Of a DNA stretch of 64,000 bases, positions 35,220 to 46,913 are shown piece after piece. The notes under the pieces were generated by a model. That model made no database searches. It worked only from the letters and a program-made list of their open reading frames with translations, and was not told where the DNA came from. A program made the translations under genes and the position numbers. Position 1 is the stretch's first letter, and every line of letters starts with the position of its first letter. Source of the stretch: Antilocapra americana (taxonomy: Eukaryota > Chordata > Mammalia > Artiodactyla > Antilocapridae); assembly GCA_007570785.1 (NCBI GenBank), contig ML660201.1:36637685-36701684 (forward strand), written 5' to 3'.

Positions 35220-36685
35220 AAGTACACTTTTTTTTGTTGTTGTTACAAGAAATATTTTGTGTTGTCTTTATTATAAAATGAAATTCAGTGGTAATATTAC
35301 CTATCTGCCACATACTTAAAAAAATGATTTAATGATTTAACTTTTAATGTGACAGCATAAGAGAAGGGAAGTAACTTACAATAAAATAAGTATTTCAGTG
35401 TTAATACGAGACACAACTGCCAGTGCTGATATCTACTTCATCTTAATAAATTGGATTTAAGATCAGAAACCATTCTGTGGAAGGAGTACAAAATTAAGAG
35501 GTATGGGGGACATTAGAATAAAAAACTAGTCTTAGGACAAATAATAACATATATGATGAGAAAAAAAGAAATAATGTTAGTTGAAATAGGGCTAACATTT
35601 TAAGATTAATTACACAGTTTGGAGGTAGAAAGCATAAGCAAGTATGCCATTCTAGAAATGAGTTGGACTTATTTGTTTGGATAGTTGTAAAATCCCTATG
35701 TTATAAGGGACTGGATGGTATTGAAGAATCCCATGGAAAATACCTGTAATCTTGAAATCCTCCCTCAGGTTTAGGCATATATTTGGTTTCTTGTTCTTAG
35801 AAAGCCCTTCAGTAGGCAACAGGGAATAGGGAATGAATTAGAAAAAGAAAATAATATAAGTCATAAAGAAATTGTGTGGGAGACCTCTAGGGACAGTTTC
35901 AGTGTAAGACTGAGAAAAAAGGGGAAAATCCAAAATAAGTAAATAATTTTATTCAGTAGTTGCTACAGTATACACTTTTTGTCATGCTGCAGAATTTTTA
36001 AAAGGCATATATTACAGCCATAAGATGAAATATTTAGACACTCTCTATGAACGCAATCTGGTGATATCCCTGAGTGTCACGTGTCACAGCCAATTGATTT
36101 AATAGTATTTGGTGTTAAACTTATTTCTCTCTCACGTATCTTCACATGACAGATAGGAATGCAGGATAATGCAGTTGTGTTTTATATTGGTAGACTGAAT
36201 ATCACAAGCCCCATTGCTGTCAGTGATGGGGTTTTCTGAAATAGTGAAGTTGGTTGAACAAAACAAAGTACAATCTTTATTTGGTTTAATGTGCTAGTTT
36301 CATTCTTGAAAAATTCAATGAAAATTAAATTTGCAAAATATACATTGGGATGATATATAAAAGAGATAATCATAATTTTTTTTTTTCATTTATGTGAATG
36401 TATAATGGGACGTTTGAAAGTCATGAGGGACACAGGACCATCTTGTGCTGTGTTGGCTTCTCCTGCACGTTGAAGAACATGAACCATCTCTGGAGCCCTT
36501 GAGAAAATAACTAGTTATATTCCCCATTGATGAGACAGTGCCTCATGATTCCAAGAAGTCATCTCATGGGACAATGTCAGCCCCCTGAAAACTAGCATAT
36601 AAAAGCCTTTCAGAGGGCTCTGCATTTTCCACATACTTAGCACACTTGTAGCATTTTGTTCCTCGGCTAGCTTCTCTGACAGATT
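35220..36685. other. Unique AT-rich sequence
   Basis: No feature recognised. 35940-36180 and 36400-36690 are repeat-free by eye. Confidence 0.45.
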
Positions 36686-36689
36686 AAAG

Positions 36690-36790
36690 GTAACATGGGT
36701 TTGGGGATGGTGATATTCATTTACCATTGTATCTGCCATGTCTGGGCAATGCCCAACATATCAAAGTCTTTCAGAAAGTATTGAATGAGC
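36690..36790 (+). repeat. Possible L2 3' end
   Basis: 'ccattgtatctgccatgtctggg' and 'cccaacatatcaaag...tattgaatgag' follow L2 3'-end order weakly. Confidence 0.4.
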
Positions 36791-36964
36791 AAAAGGACTG
36801 AGGCAGCACCTGAAGTCCATCGGAGAGGGAGATGACACGACTAGAATACCCAGTTTGCTAGGACTAGGATCTGAGTTTTCTTAGGGTAGTGCTGGTTTAT
36901 ATCAGTTGCCTTCATCTTGTCCACATTAGCATTTGTCCTGGATGTATAGATAGAAGGGGTTTGG

Positions 36965-37500
36965 AATATGTCACTTGTCACCCCAAGACACGCCACTTTG
37001 GCATGTTGGTTGTTTAAAAGGAAAGGTACTTAGGAAACAGCCAGTGCAAGAAGGACATTCTGACCCGCCTTTGTCCTCCTGAAAGCAGGAGATAAATCTC
37101 CCAGGTGAAAGATACCCTCCCTGTTCTAGGATAGAAAACATCCTTATCATTAGATACAGGGAATTTAAGGCCTTGAAGGCTGTATAAACAAACAGTGTTA
37201 ATCTAGCCTATATCTTAAGTTACCTCTTCACCACTAACTCCCCATAGCCCAAACCCCTTTGTCTTGTCAATTTTTTACAAGTTTATTTTTTCTTTGTCAA
37301 AGGTGTAAAAGTTTTTTGCCCTGGCCATTTCTTCGGGTCATCTTTCTCTTGTGAAGACTCCCACATACATGTAAAATTTCACTAAAGTTTATATTTTATT
37401 GAAATTTTATTTTATTCTATTGATCCATCTTATGTCAGTTTAATCCTCAGGCCCATCCAGATACCCAAAGAGCGTAGGGAATTATTTTTCATCTCCAGTG
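36965..37500 (+). mobile_element. Endogenous retrovirus LTR, solo, old
   Basis: The block has the layout of a solo LTR: 'gtcacttgtcaccccaagac', 'tgacccgcctttgtcctcctg', 'aaatctcccaggtgaaagat', then a T-rich R/U5-like part and 'cttatgtcagtttaatcctc' near the 3' side. No gag, pol or env text is attached. It looks like a class I ERV LTR, but the family is not certain and the ends are not exact. Confidence 0.55.
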
Positions 37501-37504
37501 CACA

Positions 37505-38380
37505 CACATGTACACATACATGCACAAACACATCCATTTTAAAAATATAAATTTAGCATTTCAATAAAAGTATTATTTTGGAAACCATTTTTAAATAGGA
37601 CTATTTTTTAAAAAGCCTGACAGTATACTAAAACCAAATTATAAGTCAACAAGTGACTAGTTTAAAAATTAAATAATACTATTTATTTTTAGTACCCCCT
37701 TTCAGTCTCAAAAGTGTTTTGGTTGGATGATAAATTATTCACAGCCACCTTACACAATATCCTTAGCAACATGATCACAAGGTTGTACTTGTCATCAACC
37801 CTGAAGAAAACCTTTCTTCTTATCCCTGCCATGGGGTAGGTGCTATGGAAATGACACCTATGATTCTGCCATCCGCTGATCTCATTTCAGTGGTTTCTCA
37901 ATTTCCTGAATTTTTTTCTGATTGATAATGACCTTTCAGCCCTGAAACATTACCTCTTAATTATTTGATTGGTTTACTTTTAACTTTGTGAATTACTTTT
38001 CTTTCCCTACTATGCTTTCTGCTAAAGGGAAGTTTTAGTCTTTAAACCTAATGGATTGAATAAAGTTCCTGTGGCAAACTTAATGCTTTTGGAAATCTTT
38101 CTATTGAAGGTGGTGAAGGTCTAGGGGAAAGAGCAGAAGCAGTTTTCTGGGGTCCCAACAAAGTTTTGATTCCTTTAGCTTGATTTGAATTCTGTATCTG
38201 GAAGTCTATAATTTTACAAATTTATGCTTTGAATTTTGTGTATTGCCTTTCACTTGGGTAGAAACCATTAAGAGTAGATTTTTAGATACTTTATTTTACC
38301 GTTAAATACAATGGCCATAAAAGAAAATACTAGATTTTACTTTAAAATTAAAAATTACATGTCATATATTTCCCTTGTAA
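37505..38380. other. Unique AT-rich sequence
   Basis: A CA-rich low-complexity stretch lies at 37500-37535. Nothing else is recognised. Confidence 0.5.
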
Positions 38381-38621
38381 GATTTAATCCAGGAGAAATT
38401 AATGTATTTGCCCACCCATAAAAAATGCACAGGTGTTCATAGCAGCTTTAATCATAATAGCTAAAAACCCGAGAAAATCCAAATGACCGTCAGTGGGTAA
38501 ATGAGTTAGCAAATTGTGTTATAGTTGTACAATGCATATTACTTAGGCAAAAAAAAAAAGGAACATTGATATACTGTATACAACAATATGGATGCTTCTC
38601 AAAACCATGTGTTGACAAAAG

Positions 38622-38738
38622 TTGTAGTTACTGCTTAGTTGCTAAGTCGTGTCTGACTCATTTTGCAACCCCATGGACTGCAGCCTGCCAGGCTCCTCTG
38701 TCTATTGGATTTTTACCCCTGAGCCACCAGCGAAGCCT
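38622..38738 (-). mobile_element. Internally deleted Bov-tA SINE
   Basis: Antisense Bov-tA that jumps from 'ctcctctgtctattggattt' straight to 'ttacccctgagccaccag', so the middle is missing. Flanked by g[t/c]tgacaaaag at 38611-38621 and 38739-38749. Confidence 0.92.
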
Positions 38739-38811
38739 GCTGACAAAAGAAACCACATAGAAAAGAATATACATTGTATGTTTGCATTTATATAAATTCA
38801 GAAACCAGTGT

Positions 38812-38913
38812 GTTAAAAAGCAGAGCCATCACTTTGGCAACAAAGGTCTGTATGGGTAAACTGTGTTTTTCCAGTAGTCATATACAAATGCAAGAGCTGG
38901 ACCATAAAGAAGG
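38812..38913 (+). mobile_element. Plus-strand BovB scrap, left part of a split copy
   Basis: Sense BovB: 'aaaaagcagagccatcac', 'tttccagtagtcatatac', 'ctggaccataaagaaggct'. The matching right part (consensus order: 'cctaaaggaaatcaaccctg', then the terminal 'aaagagtcgaacaggact') is at 42343-42422. The minus-strand BovB lies between. About 90 bases of consensus are lost at the junction. Confidence 0.82.
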
Positions 38914-41900
38914 CTAGTTCAGTTCAGTTCAGTTCAGTCGCTCATTTGTGTCCAACTCTTTATGACTCCATGAATTGCAGCACACTAGGCCTCCCTGTCC
39001 ATCACCAACTCTCGGAGTCCACCCAAACCCATGTCCATCCAGTCGGTGATGCCATCCAGCCATCACATCCTCTGTCGTCCCCTTCTCCTCCTGCCCCCAA
39101 TCCTTCTCAGCATCAGGGTCTTCTCCAGTGAGTCAACTCTTCGCATGAGGTGGCCAAAGTATTGGAGTTTCAGCTTGAACATCAGTCCTTCCAATGAACA
39201 CCCAGGACTGATCTCCTTTAGGATGGACTGGTTGGATCTCCTTGCAGTCCAAGGGACTCTCAAGGGTCTTCTCCAGCACCACAGTTCAAAAGCATCAATT
39301 CTTCGGCACTCAGCCTTTTTCACTGTCCAACTCTCACATCCATATGTGACTACTGGAAAAACCATAGCCTTGACTAGATGGACTTTTGTTGGCAAAGTAA
39401 TGTCTCTGCTTTTCAATATGCTATCTAGGGTGGCCATAACTTTCCTTCCAAGGACTAAGCGTCTTTTAATGTCATGGCTGCAATCACCATATGCAGTGAT
39501 TTTGGAGCCCCCCAAAATTAAGTCTGACACTGTTTCCACTGTTTCCCCATCTATTTGCCATGAAGTGATGGGACCAGATGCCATGATCTTAGTTTTCTGA
39601 ATGTTGAGCCTTAAGCCAACTCTTTCACTCTCCTGTTTCACTTCATCAAGAGGCTTTTTAGTTCCTCTTCACTTTATGCCATAAGGGTGGTGTCATCTGC
39701 ATATCTGAGGTTATTGATATTTCTCCCAGCAATCTTGATTCCAGCTTGTGCTTCTTCCAGCCCAGCGTTTCTCGTGATGTACTCTGCATATTAGTTAAAT
39801 AAGCAGGATGACAATATACAGCCTTGACGTACTCCTTTTCCTATTTGGAACCAGTCTGTTGTTCCATGTCCAATTCTAACTGTTGCTTCCTGACCTCCAT
39901 ACAGGTTTCTCAAGAGACAGGTCAGATGGTCTGGTATTCCCATCTCTTTAAGAATTTTCCACAGTTTATTGTGATCCACACAGTCAAAGGCTTTGGCATA
40001 GTCAATAAAGCAGAAGTAGATGTTTTTTTGGAACTCTCTTGCTTTTTTGATAATCCAGCAGATGTTGGCAATTTGATGATCTCTGGTTCCTCTGCCTTTT
40101 CTAAAACCAGCTTGAACATCTTGAAGTTCACGGTTCACGTATTGTTGAAGCCCGGCTTGGAGAATTTTGAGCCTTGCTTAACTGGCATGTGAGATGAGTG
40201 CAATTGTGAAGTAATTTGAGCATTCTTTGGCATTGCCTTTCTTGGGATAGGAATGAAAACTGACCTTTTCCAGTCCCGAGGCCACTGCTGAGTTTTCCAA
40301 ATTGGCTGGCATATTGAGTACAGCCCTTTCACAGCATCATCTTTCAGGATTTGAAATAGCTCAACTGGAATTCCATCACCTCCACTAGCTTTGTTCATAG
40401 TGATGCTTTCTAAGGCCCACTTGACTTCACATTCCAGGATGTCTGGCTCTAAGTGAGTGATCACACCATCATGATTATCTGAGTCGTGAAGATCTTTTTT
40501 GTACAGTTCTTTTGTGTATTCTTGCCACCTCTTCTTAATGTCTTCTGCTTCTGTTAGGTCCATACCATTTCTGTCCTTTTTCGAGCCCATCTTTGCAAGA
40601 AATGTTCCCTTCGTATCTCTAATTTTCTTGAAGAGATCTCTAGTCTTTCCCATTCTGTTGTTTTCCTCTATTTCTTTGCACTGATCACTGAGGAAGGCTT
40701 TCTTATCTCTCCTTGCTATTTTTTGGAACTCTGCATTCATATGGGAATATCTTTCCTTTTCTCCTTTGCTTTTCACTTCTTTTCACAGCTATTTGTAAGG
40801 CCTGCTCAGACAGCCATTTTGCTTGTTTGCATTTCTTTTTCTTGGGGATGGTCTTAATCCCTGTCTCCTGTACAATGTCATGAACCTCTGTCCATAGTTC
40901 ATCAGGCTCTCTGTCTGTCAGATCTAGTCCCTTAAATCTATTTCTCACTTCCACTGTATAATAAGGGATTTGATTTAGGTCATACCTGAATGGCCTAATG
41001 GATTTCCCTACTTTCTTCAGTTTCAGTCTGAATTTGGCAATAAGGAGTTCATGATCTGAGCTACAGTCAGCTCTCAGTCTTGTTTTTGCTGACTGTATAG
41101 AGGTTCTCCATCTTTGGCTGCAAAGAATATAATCAGTCTGATTTCAGTGTTGACCATCTGGTGATATCTATGTGTCGAGTTTTCTCTTGTGTTGTTGGAA
41201 GAGGGTGTTTGCTATGACCAGTGCGTTCTCTTGGCAAAACTCTATTAGCCTTTGCCCTGTTTCATTCTGTACTCCAAGGCCAAATTTGCGTGTTACTCCA
41301 GGTGTTTCCTGACTTCCTACGGTTGCATTCCAGTCCCCTGTAATGAAAAGGACATCTTTTTTGGGTGTTAGTTCTAAAAGGTCTTGTTGGTCTTCATAGA
41401 ACTGTTCAACTTCAGCTTCTTCAGCATTACTGGTTGGGGCATAGGCTTGGATTACCGCGATATTGAATGGTTTGCCTTGAAAATGAACAGAGATCATTCT
41501 GTCACTTTTGAGATTGCATCCAAGTACTGCATTTCAGACTCTTTCGTTGGCCGTGATGGCTACTCCATTTCTTCTAAGGGATTCCTGCCCACAGTAGTAG
41601 ATATAGTGGTCATCTGAGTTAAATTCACCCATTCCAGTCCATATTAGTTCGTTGATTCCTAGAATGTCGACGTTCACTCTTGCCATCTCCTGTTTGACCA
41701 CTTCCAAATATGCCTTGATTCATGGACCTAACATTCCAGGTTCCTATGCAATATTGTTCTTTACAACATCGGACCTTGGTTCTATCACCAGTTACATCCA
41801 GAATTGGACATCGATTTTGCTTTGGCTCCATCCCTTCATTCTTTCTGGAGTTAGCTCTCCACTGATCTCCAGTAGCATATTGGGCACCTACTGACCTGGG

Positions 41901-42342
41901 GAGTTCATCTTTTAGTCTCCTATCTTTTTGCCTTTTCCTACTGTTCATGGGGTTCTCAAGGCAAGAATTCTCAAGTGGTTTGCCATTCCCTTCTCCAGTG
42001 GACCACATTCTGTCAGACCTCTTCACCATGACCCTTCCATCTTGGGTGGCCCCGCACAGCATGGCTTAGTTTCACTGAGTTAGACAAGGCTGTGGTCTGT
42101 GTGATCAGATTGGCTAGTTTTCTGTGATTATGGTTTCAGTCTGTCTGCCCTCTGATGCCCTTTTGCAACACTTACTTTCTTGCTTGGGTTTCTCTTACCT
42201 TGGACGTGGGATATCTCTTCACGGCTGCTCCAGCAAAACGCAGCCACTGCTCCTTACCTTGGATGATGGGTATCTACTCACGACCGTCCCTCCTGACCTC
42301 AGGTGTGGGGTAGCTCCTCTTGACTGCGCTCTAAGCACCCAT
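38914..42342 (-). mobile_element. Near full-length BovB (RTE) LINE, minus strand
   Basis: At about 3.4 kb this approaches the full length of BovB. The 3' tail is the TTCAG repeat at 38917-38937. The 5' leader complement fills 42065-42340 and includes the family's repeated 'taccttggacgtgggatatc'-like units at 42200 and 42255. Between them lie an apurinic-type endonuclease, linker and reverse transcriptase frames, all interrupted. It is inserted in opposite orientation within an older BovB, with no clear target duplication and a small loss at the site. It also contains the 255-base tract shared with the copy at 46183-46913. Confidence 0.93.
39063..42062 (-). pseudogene. BovB endonuclease-reverse transcriptase, broken
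   Basis: This is the coding region of the copy above, read from 42062 down. 41625-42062: leader frame running into the endonuclease start (GTWNVRSMNQG), then out of frame. 41168-41497: rest of the endonuclease, with VIQAYAPTS and catalytic-region GDWNA. 40703-40954: linker. 40135-40776: reverse transcriptase N-part (GGDGIPVELFQ, WKRSVFIPIP). 39791-40138: motif A FIDYAKAFDCVDH and motif B GVRQGC. Motif C YADD is encoded at 39692-39703. A TAA follows motif B where the family has Leu, and another TAA (39674-39676) stands shortly after YADD. 39063-39641: C-terminal region. Catalytic words survive, but stops and frameshifts separate them, so no protein can be made. Confidence 0.9.
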
Positions 42343-42422
42343 CAGTCCTAAAGGAAATCAACCCTGCTTCAGTTCATGGGTTTACAAAGAGTCGAACAGG
42401 ACTTAGCAACTTAACAACAACA
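42343..42422 (+). mobile_element. Plus-strand BovB scrap, right part of split copy
   Basis: Begins 'cagtcctaaaggaaatcaac', then jumps to the BovB 3' end ('cagttcatgggtttacaaag', 'gacttagcaacttaac') and an (AAC)n tail. It is the continuation of 38812-38913 with an internal deletion. Confidence 0.78.
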
Positions 42423-42604
42423 ACAGAGAATGAGTAATATGAATCAATGGTAACAAAAGTCAGAAAAATGGAGGGTTTGGGGAGGTTATATTACCTGGAA
42501 AGGGTCACAAGAGAATTTTCTGGAAATATGCCATGGAGCTGTACACTTAAGAGTTATGTGTTATACTGTATGTAAATTATTCATCTAAATAAAGCATAGA
42601 GGAG

Positions 42605-43930
42605 AAAAATACATACAAAGTTTCTTTTTCATTAAAAAGTGGTGGTTTGTGATTGTTTAGAAAACAAATAAACATCAAAAGAAACTAAATCATCATAGTC
42701 TCACCACAAAAATGATTTGATTAATTTCCTTCTTTTGTTTGGGCATGGATTTTTTTTTCCCCTCCCCTCTGTCCCTCTTTACCTGCTTTTCTCTGTCTCC
42801 TTTTGACACATTTAATGTTCATATTTAACTGTTCTTCTAAATCTAGGAATAATTCTTTCTGAGGGAAAAGGATTTCCAGAGGAAGTTTTTTGTTCATTTG
42901 TGAAGTTTCATCCATGATAGATAACCTTCAGATTAAAAAAAAAAATTGCAACAATAATAGCCAATTTATACAAGTAACTTCATGTAGAAGAACTTGGAAT
43001 TTGTTTACATCTATAATAAAGGGGGGAAAAAGACTGACTTTTCTGTAAGTGAATGATAAGTTCCATGAGTCTCCCTAAGTTGTGTTTTTAAAATATATTT
43101 AAAAGCCTTCTACAAATCTTGACCAGGTTTATTCTCTTATCTTCAGGAAATAGCCATGAAAATTTTAGTAGTGGAAAATTTGGGGTATTTTACAACCTGA
43201 CAATTCATAATCATGCACTGTTCTTAAAATTTATATTGCAGCATATTAGAATTGGATCCCAAGATCCTTTGCGGAAGAACCTTGGCATTGTGACTCACCT
43301 TATATTGAGCCAACATGACAGATAAATACATCAATTTTTCCTACTGTGAATGGAAACAAGTATGAAAATAATGGGAAAAGTGTGTAGTCTAAAAGCAACA
43401 TCATTTGCAGCCTGAGTTGCTTAATATATTATATAGTTATTATCTTACTTAATCTCCCCAGGTAATATAATTGCTAATATTAAAAATTTTGTTTTGTTTT
43501 GTCACTTCCACAGAACATTTTGCTTCAAGACTTAATTAATGCATTTCTCTCTTAAGCATGTGTTTTAGACACAAGTGTACCATTAAATAACCTTCAGGAA
43601 CACTGCACATTTCCACCCTGTTTCAGGAGCAGAAAACAATACAAAGAACTTGGCACTCTATGTTCTCTCTGTAACCAGAAGAGAAGAATTTGGCTGGAAT
43701 CATCATTAGAGGCAGCTGTCAGTATGGGTTTCCTCCCCAGGATGAAAACAAAAGGTGCTACGGAGGAAGGTGCATAAAGATAGCACCCATGAGGCATTAG
43801 GATAAATAAAAGTAGGCAATATTAATGATGCTCATTAGCAGATGTCACTGTTGGGGATGAAGTGAGTTCCATGCCAAAACGTTTCATATATTACACTTTT
43901 CAAAACTGTCAACTTTTTGACTTTGATGTA
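42605..43930. other. Unique AT-rich sequence
   Basis: No exon or repeat can be supported. Short frames at 42721-42915 and 43594-43797 have no domain. Confidence 0.5.
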
Positions 43931-43949
43931 TGTCCACATGAATAGTTTT

Positions 43950-44085
43950 TTTTTTTCTCCCTTTTATTGTTTTTGCCATACAATGTCATGATATCACCAT
44001 GGGTTTACATATGCTCCCCCTCCAGAAACCCCTCCCTCCCCCCCTGGAAATCTTGATGCACCAGCCCCGAGAATCAATCCTGGGC
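43950..44085 (-). mobile_element. Short ruminant L1 with perfect 16-base target duplication
   Basis: This is a 136-base 3' end of ruminant L1 on the minus strand, with poly-A complement, 'ttgccatacaatgtcatgat' and 'atgctccccctccag'. Flanked by a perfect 16-base repeat (ccacatgaatagtttt) at 43934-43949 and 44086-44101. Read in element orientation the duplication starts AAAA, as expected for L1 endonuclease cleavage. Confidence 0.96.
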
Positions 44086-44101
44086 CCACATGAATAGTTT
44101 T

Positions 44102-44985
44102 AATAAGTTCCTACAGCCCTTTCTTTGCATCTACCCCGTAAGAATACCGTGGAATTGCTAGCAGCAATATCACAAAGACATTTTTGCCTAACGATTGGTG
44201 CTTCATTGAAAATGGGAAGGCTCAGATCATTACGCTACCACTTATTCGTGGTGCAAATATTTGTCTAAGAATTTGTTAAAAAATATTGTATGACCAAGCA
44301 GATTTTATAGTTTAAAGCAATCTTCCACAGGCTATTGCCTGTATAACTAATAGAATTACATATGCATAAAACCAGTTTTACTGTAGAAGCCAAAATGCAG
44401 AATAATAGCTTGTCAAAGTGTCATTTGCAAGTGAGATCATAGATTTTATAGTCCAAATTAGGTTGTGTTCTTTTCCTTTTTGTCAGGTCACATTCTAATA
44501 ACCATATTGTGCAGTAAACCCTGTGATTATCCCAACACTTGACAGATGGTAGGCTGTTAATTTGTATGTAAGAGACAGTGATTGCCAGCACTCTAACAGT
44601 ATTCAACGGAATATGAAATGTCAAAATCCACTTTTGGTTACGTTTTACTTGACTTCATTTTAGCAAGGTAATACTAGGTAGAAGAGTTTCAGTAGCTTAG
44701 CATATGTTTAATTTTACTACTCTGAATTTTCTTTTTTTTTTTTTTAATTAACTGCTAGAAACAGAATTAAGGAAGAAGTGATTTTTTTCTTGTTTATGTT
44801 GTCTTTCAACATTCTTGTGGAGAGTGGGCATCAGCCTGAGGGGTTAATTGAAAAGGTTGCATGAGAGCTGGAAGCAGACAAGATTTAATTGCTAAATATT
44901 GAGGATATTGTTGTATAATAGTAGCATACACTGATGTTTAGAAGTATGATATGGGTCAAAATTATTTAAGAGTTTCAAGTTGAAT
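44102..44985. other. Unique AT-rich sequence
   Basis: Contains a poly-T run near 44729-44745. No feature recognised. Confidence 0.5.
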
Positions 44986-46182
44986 GTGCATTGGCAAATC
45001 CACTAAAAACTATTAGAACTAATAAACAAGCTTAGCAGTGTGACAAGATACAAGATCAGTATACAAAAATGAGTTTTATTTCTATATATGGGCAATGAAC
45101 AATATGAAAGTGAGATTAAGAAAACAATCACATTTAAATATAGCAGCAAAAAAAAAGAAGAAATAAAATGCATAGGAGTAAGCTTAATGAAAGAAGCATA
45201 AGATTTCTACACTGAAAACTAGAAAATATTGTTGAAAAATATTAAAGAATAAATAAGTTAAAAGACACCTGTTGTTTATAGAAACAAGAAACTGAAAACT
45301 TTATACTGTTAGAACTCCAGTACAGCCCCAAATGGTCAACATGTTAAATGCAAAATTCCAGCTTTTTTTTTTCCTGGAGATGAACAAGCTGATCCTAGAA
45401 TTCATGTGGAACTGCAAGGGATCTAGAATAGCTAAAACAATATTGAAAGAAAAAGAACAGTTGGAGGATTCACACTTACTGATTTCAAAATTCACTACGA
45501 AGCAATAGTTATCAAGACTGTATGATACTAACGTCAGGAGAGATCAACAGTAGACTTGAGAATCCAGAAATAAACCCTCACATTTATGGCCAAGTGCTTT
45601 TTGATGTGAATACTGAGACAGTTCAGTGGGGTAAGGATTAGTCCTTTCAATTAGTGTTGCTGGGACAGCTGAACATCAACATGTATAAGAATAAACCTGG
45701 GCCTGTACCTCACACCATACACAACAGTTAGCTTAAAATAGACCTTAGACCTAAATGTAAGTAAGTGCTAACTCTATAAAAATCCTAGGGTAAAAGAGCA
45801 ATCTTTGTGAGCTTGGGTTAGGTTCCTGAGTTACAACACCAAAAGCACAGGTGACAAAATACAAAATAGATTATTTGACTTCATCAAATAAAAACCTTGG
45901 TGTGTCAAATGACACCATTAAGAAAGTGAAAAGATGACCCACAGATGGGAGAAAATTGTATATCTAACAGGGGCTTTCAATGAGTATATAAAGAACTCTT
46001 ATGAATTAAAAATGAAGAGACATATAAAGCAAGTGAAAAATGGACAAAGAAATTGTAGGCATTTTTCTAAAGAAGATGTACAAATAGTTACTAAGCAATA
46101 GAAAAAATTCTCAACATCATTCATTGTTAGAGAAATCAAATAAAACCAAGCGAAAACCACATGAGACCACTCTATGTGCACT

Positions 46183-46913
46183 CAGTTCAGTTTAGTCACT
46201 CAGTCGTGTCCGACTCTTTGCAACCCCATGAACTGCAGCACTCCAGGCCTCCCTGTCCATCACCAACTGCTGGAGTCCACCCAAACCCATGTCCATTGAG
46301 TTGGTGATGCCATGCAGCCATCTCATCCTCTATTGTCCCCTTCTCCTCCTGCCCCCAATCCTTCCTTGCATCAGGGTCTTTAGCAATGAGTCAACTCTTC
46401 GCATGAGGTGGCCAAAGTATTGGAGTTTCAGCTTGAACATCAGTCCTTCCAATGAACACCCAGGACTGATCTCCTTTAGGATGGACTGGTTGGATCTCCT
46501 TGCAGTCCAAGGGACTCTCAAGGGTCTTCTCCAGCACCACAGTTCAAAAGCATCAATTCTTCGGCACTCAGCCTTTTTCACTGTCCAACTCTCACATCCA
46601 TATGTGACTACTGGAAAAACCATAGCCTTGACTAGATGGACCTTTGTTGGCAACGTAATATCTCTGCTTTTCAATATGCTATCTACATTGACCATAACTT
46701 TCCTTCCAAGGAGTAGGTGTCTTTTGATTTCATGGCTGCGATCACCATCTGCAGTGATTTTAGAGCCCCCCAAAATAAAGTCTGACACTGTTTCCCCATC
46801 TATTTGCCATGAAGTGATGGGACCAGATGCCATGATCTTAGTTTTCTTAACGTTAAGCCTTAAGCCCACTATTTCACTCTCCTGTTTCACTTCCTCAAGA
46901 GGCTTTTTAGTTC
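46183..46913 (-). mobile_element. BovB 3' end in L1, 11-base target duplication
   Basis: This is a 731-base 5'-truncated BovB. The minus strand keeps an open stretch of the C-terminal region (KTKIMASGPITSWQ, LGRKVM, VTYGCESWTVKKAE, LKLQYFGHLMRR); the longer open frame continues into L1 and SINE sequence only by chance. The perfect repeat ctatgtgcact at 46172-46182 and 46914-46924 fixes both ends. It shares a 255-base identical tract with the BovB at 38914-42342. Confidence 0.95.

Larger units (their letters stand above)
38385..42600 (+). mobile_element. Old L1 3' region, split by a SINE and two BovB copies
   Basis: Sense L1 text occurs at 38385-38610 ('tcatagcagctttaatcataatag', 'atccaaatgaccgtcagtgg'). 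It resumes at about 38749-38811 ('accacatagaaaagaat...tttgcatttatataaa') and again at 42423-42600 ('gccatggagctgtacactt', 'aattattcatctaaataaagc'). The gaps are a Bov-tA (38622-38738) and nested BovB elements (38812-42422). The insertion order is therefore L1, then plus-strand BovB, then minus-strand BovB. No coding capacity remains in the L1. Confidence 0.75.

Noticed and set aside
38917..38937. Short TTCAG tandem repeat as a possible array
   Set aside because: It is the complement of the BovB 3' tail (also at 59309-59329). No CRISPR-like spacers exist anywhere in the window.
39031..39600. Plus-strand open frame of 189 residues
   Set aside because: It is the antisense reading of the minus-strand BovB C-terminal region. 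The same shadow appears at 46289-47017 and 59614-59991.
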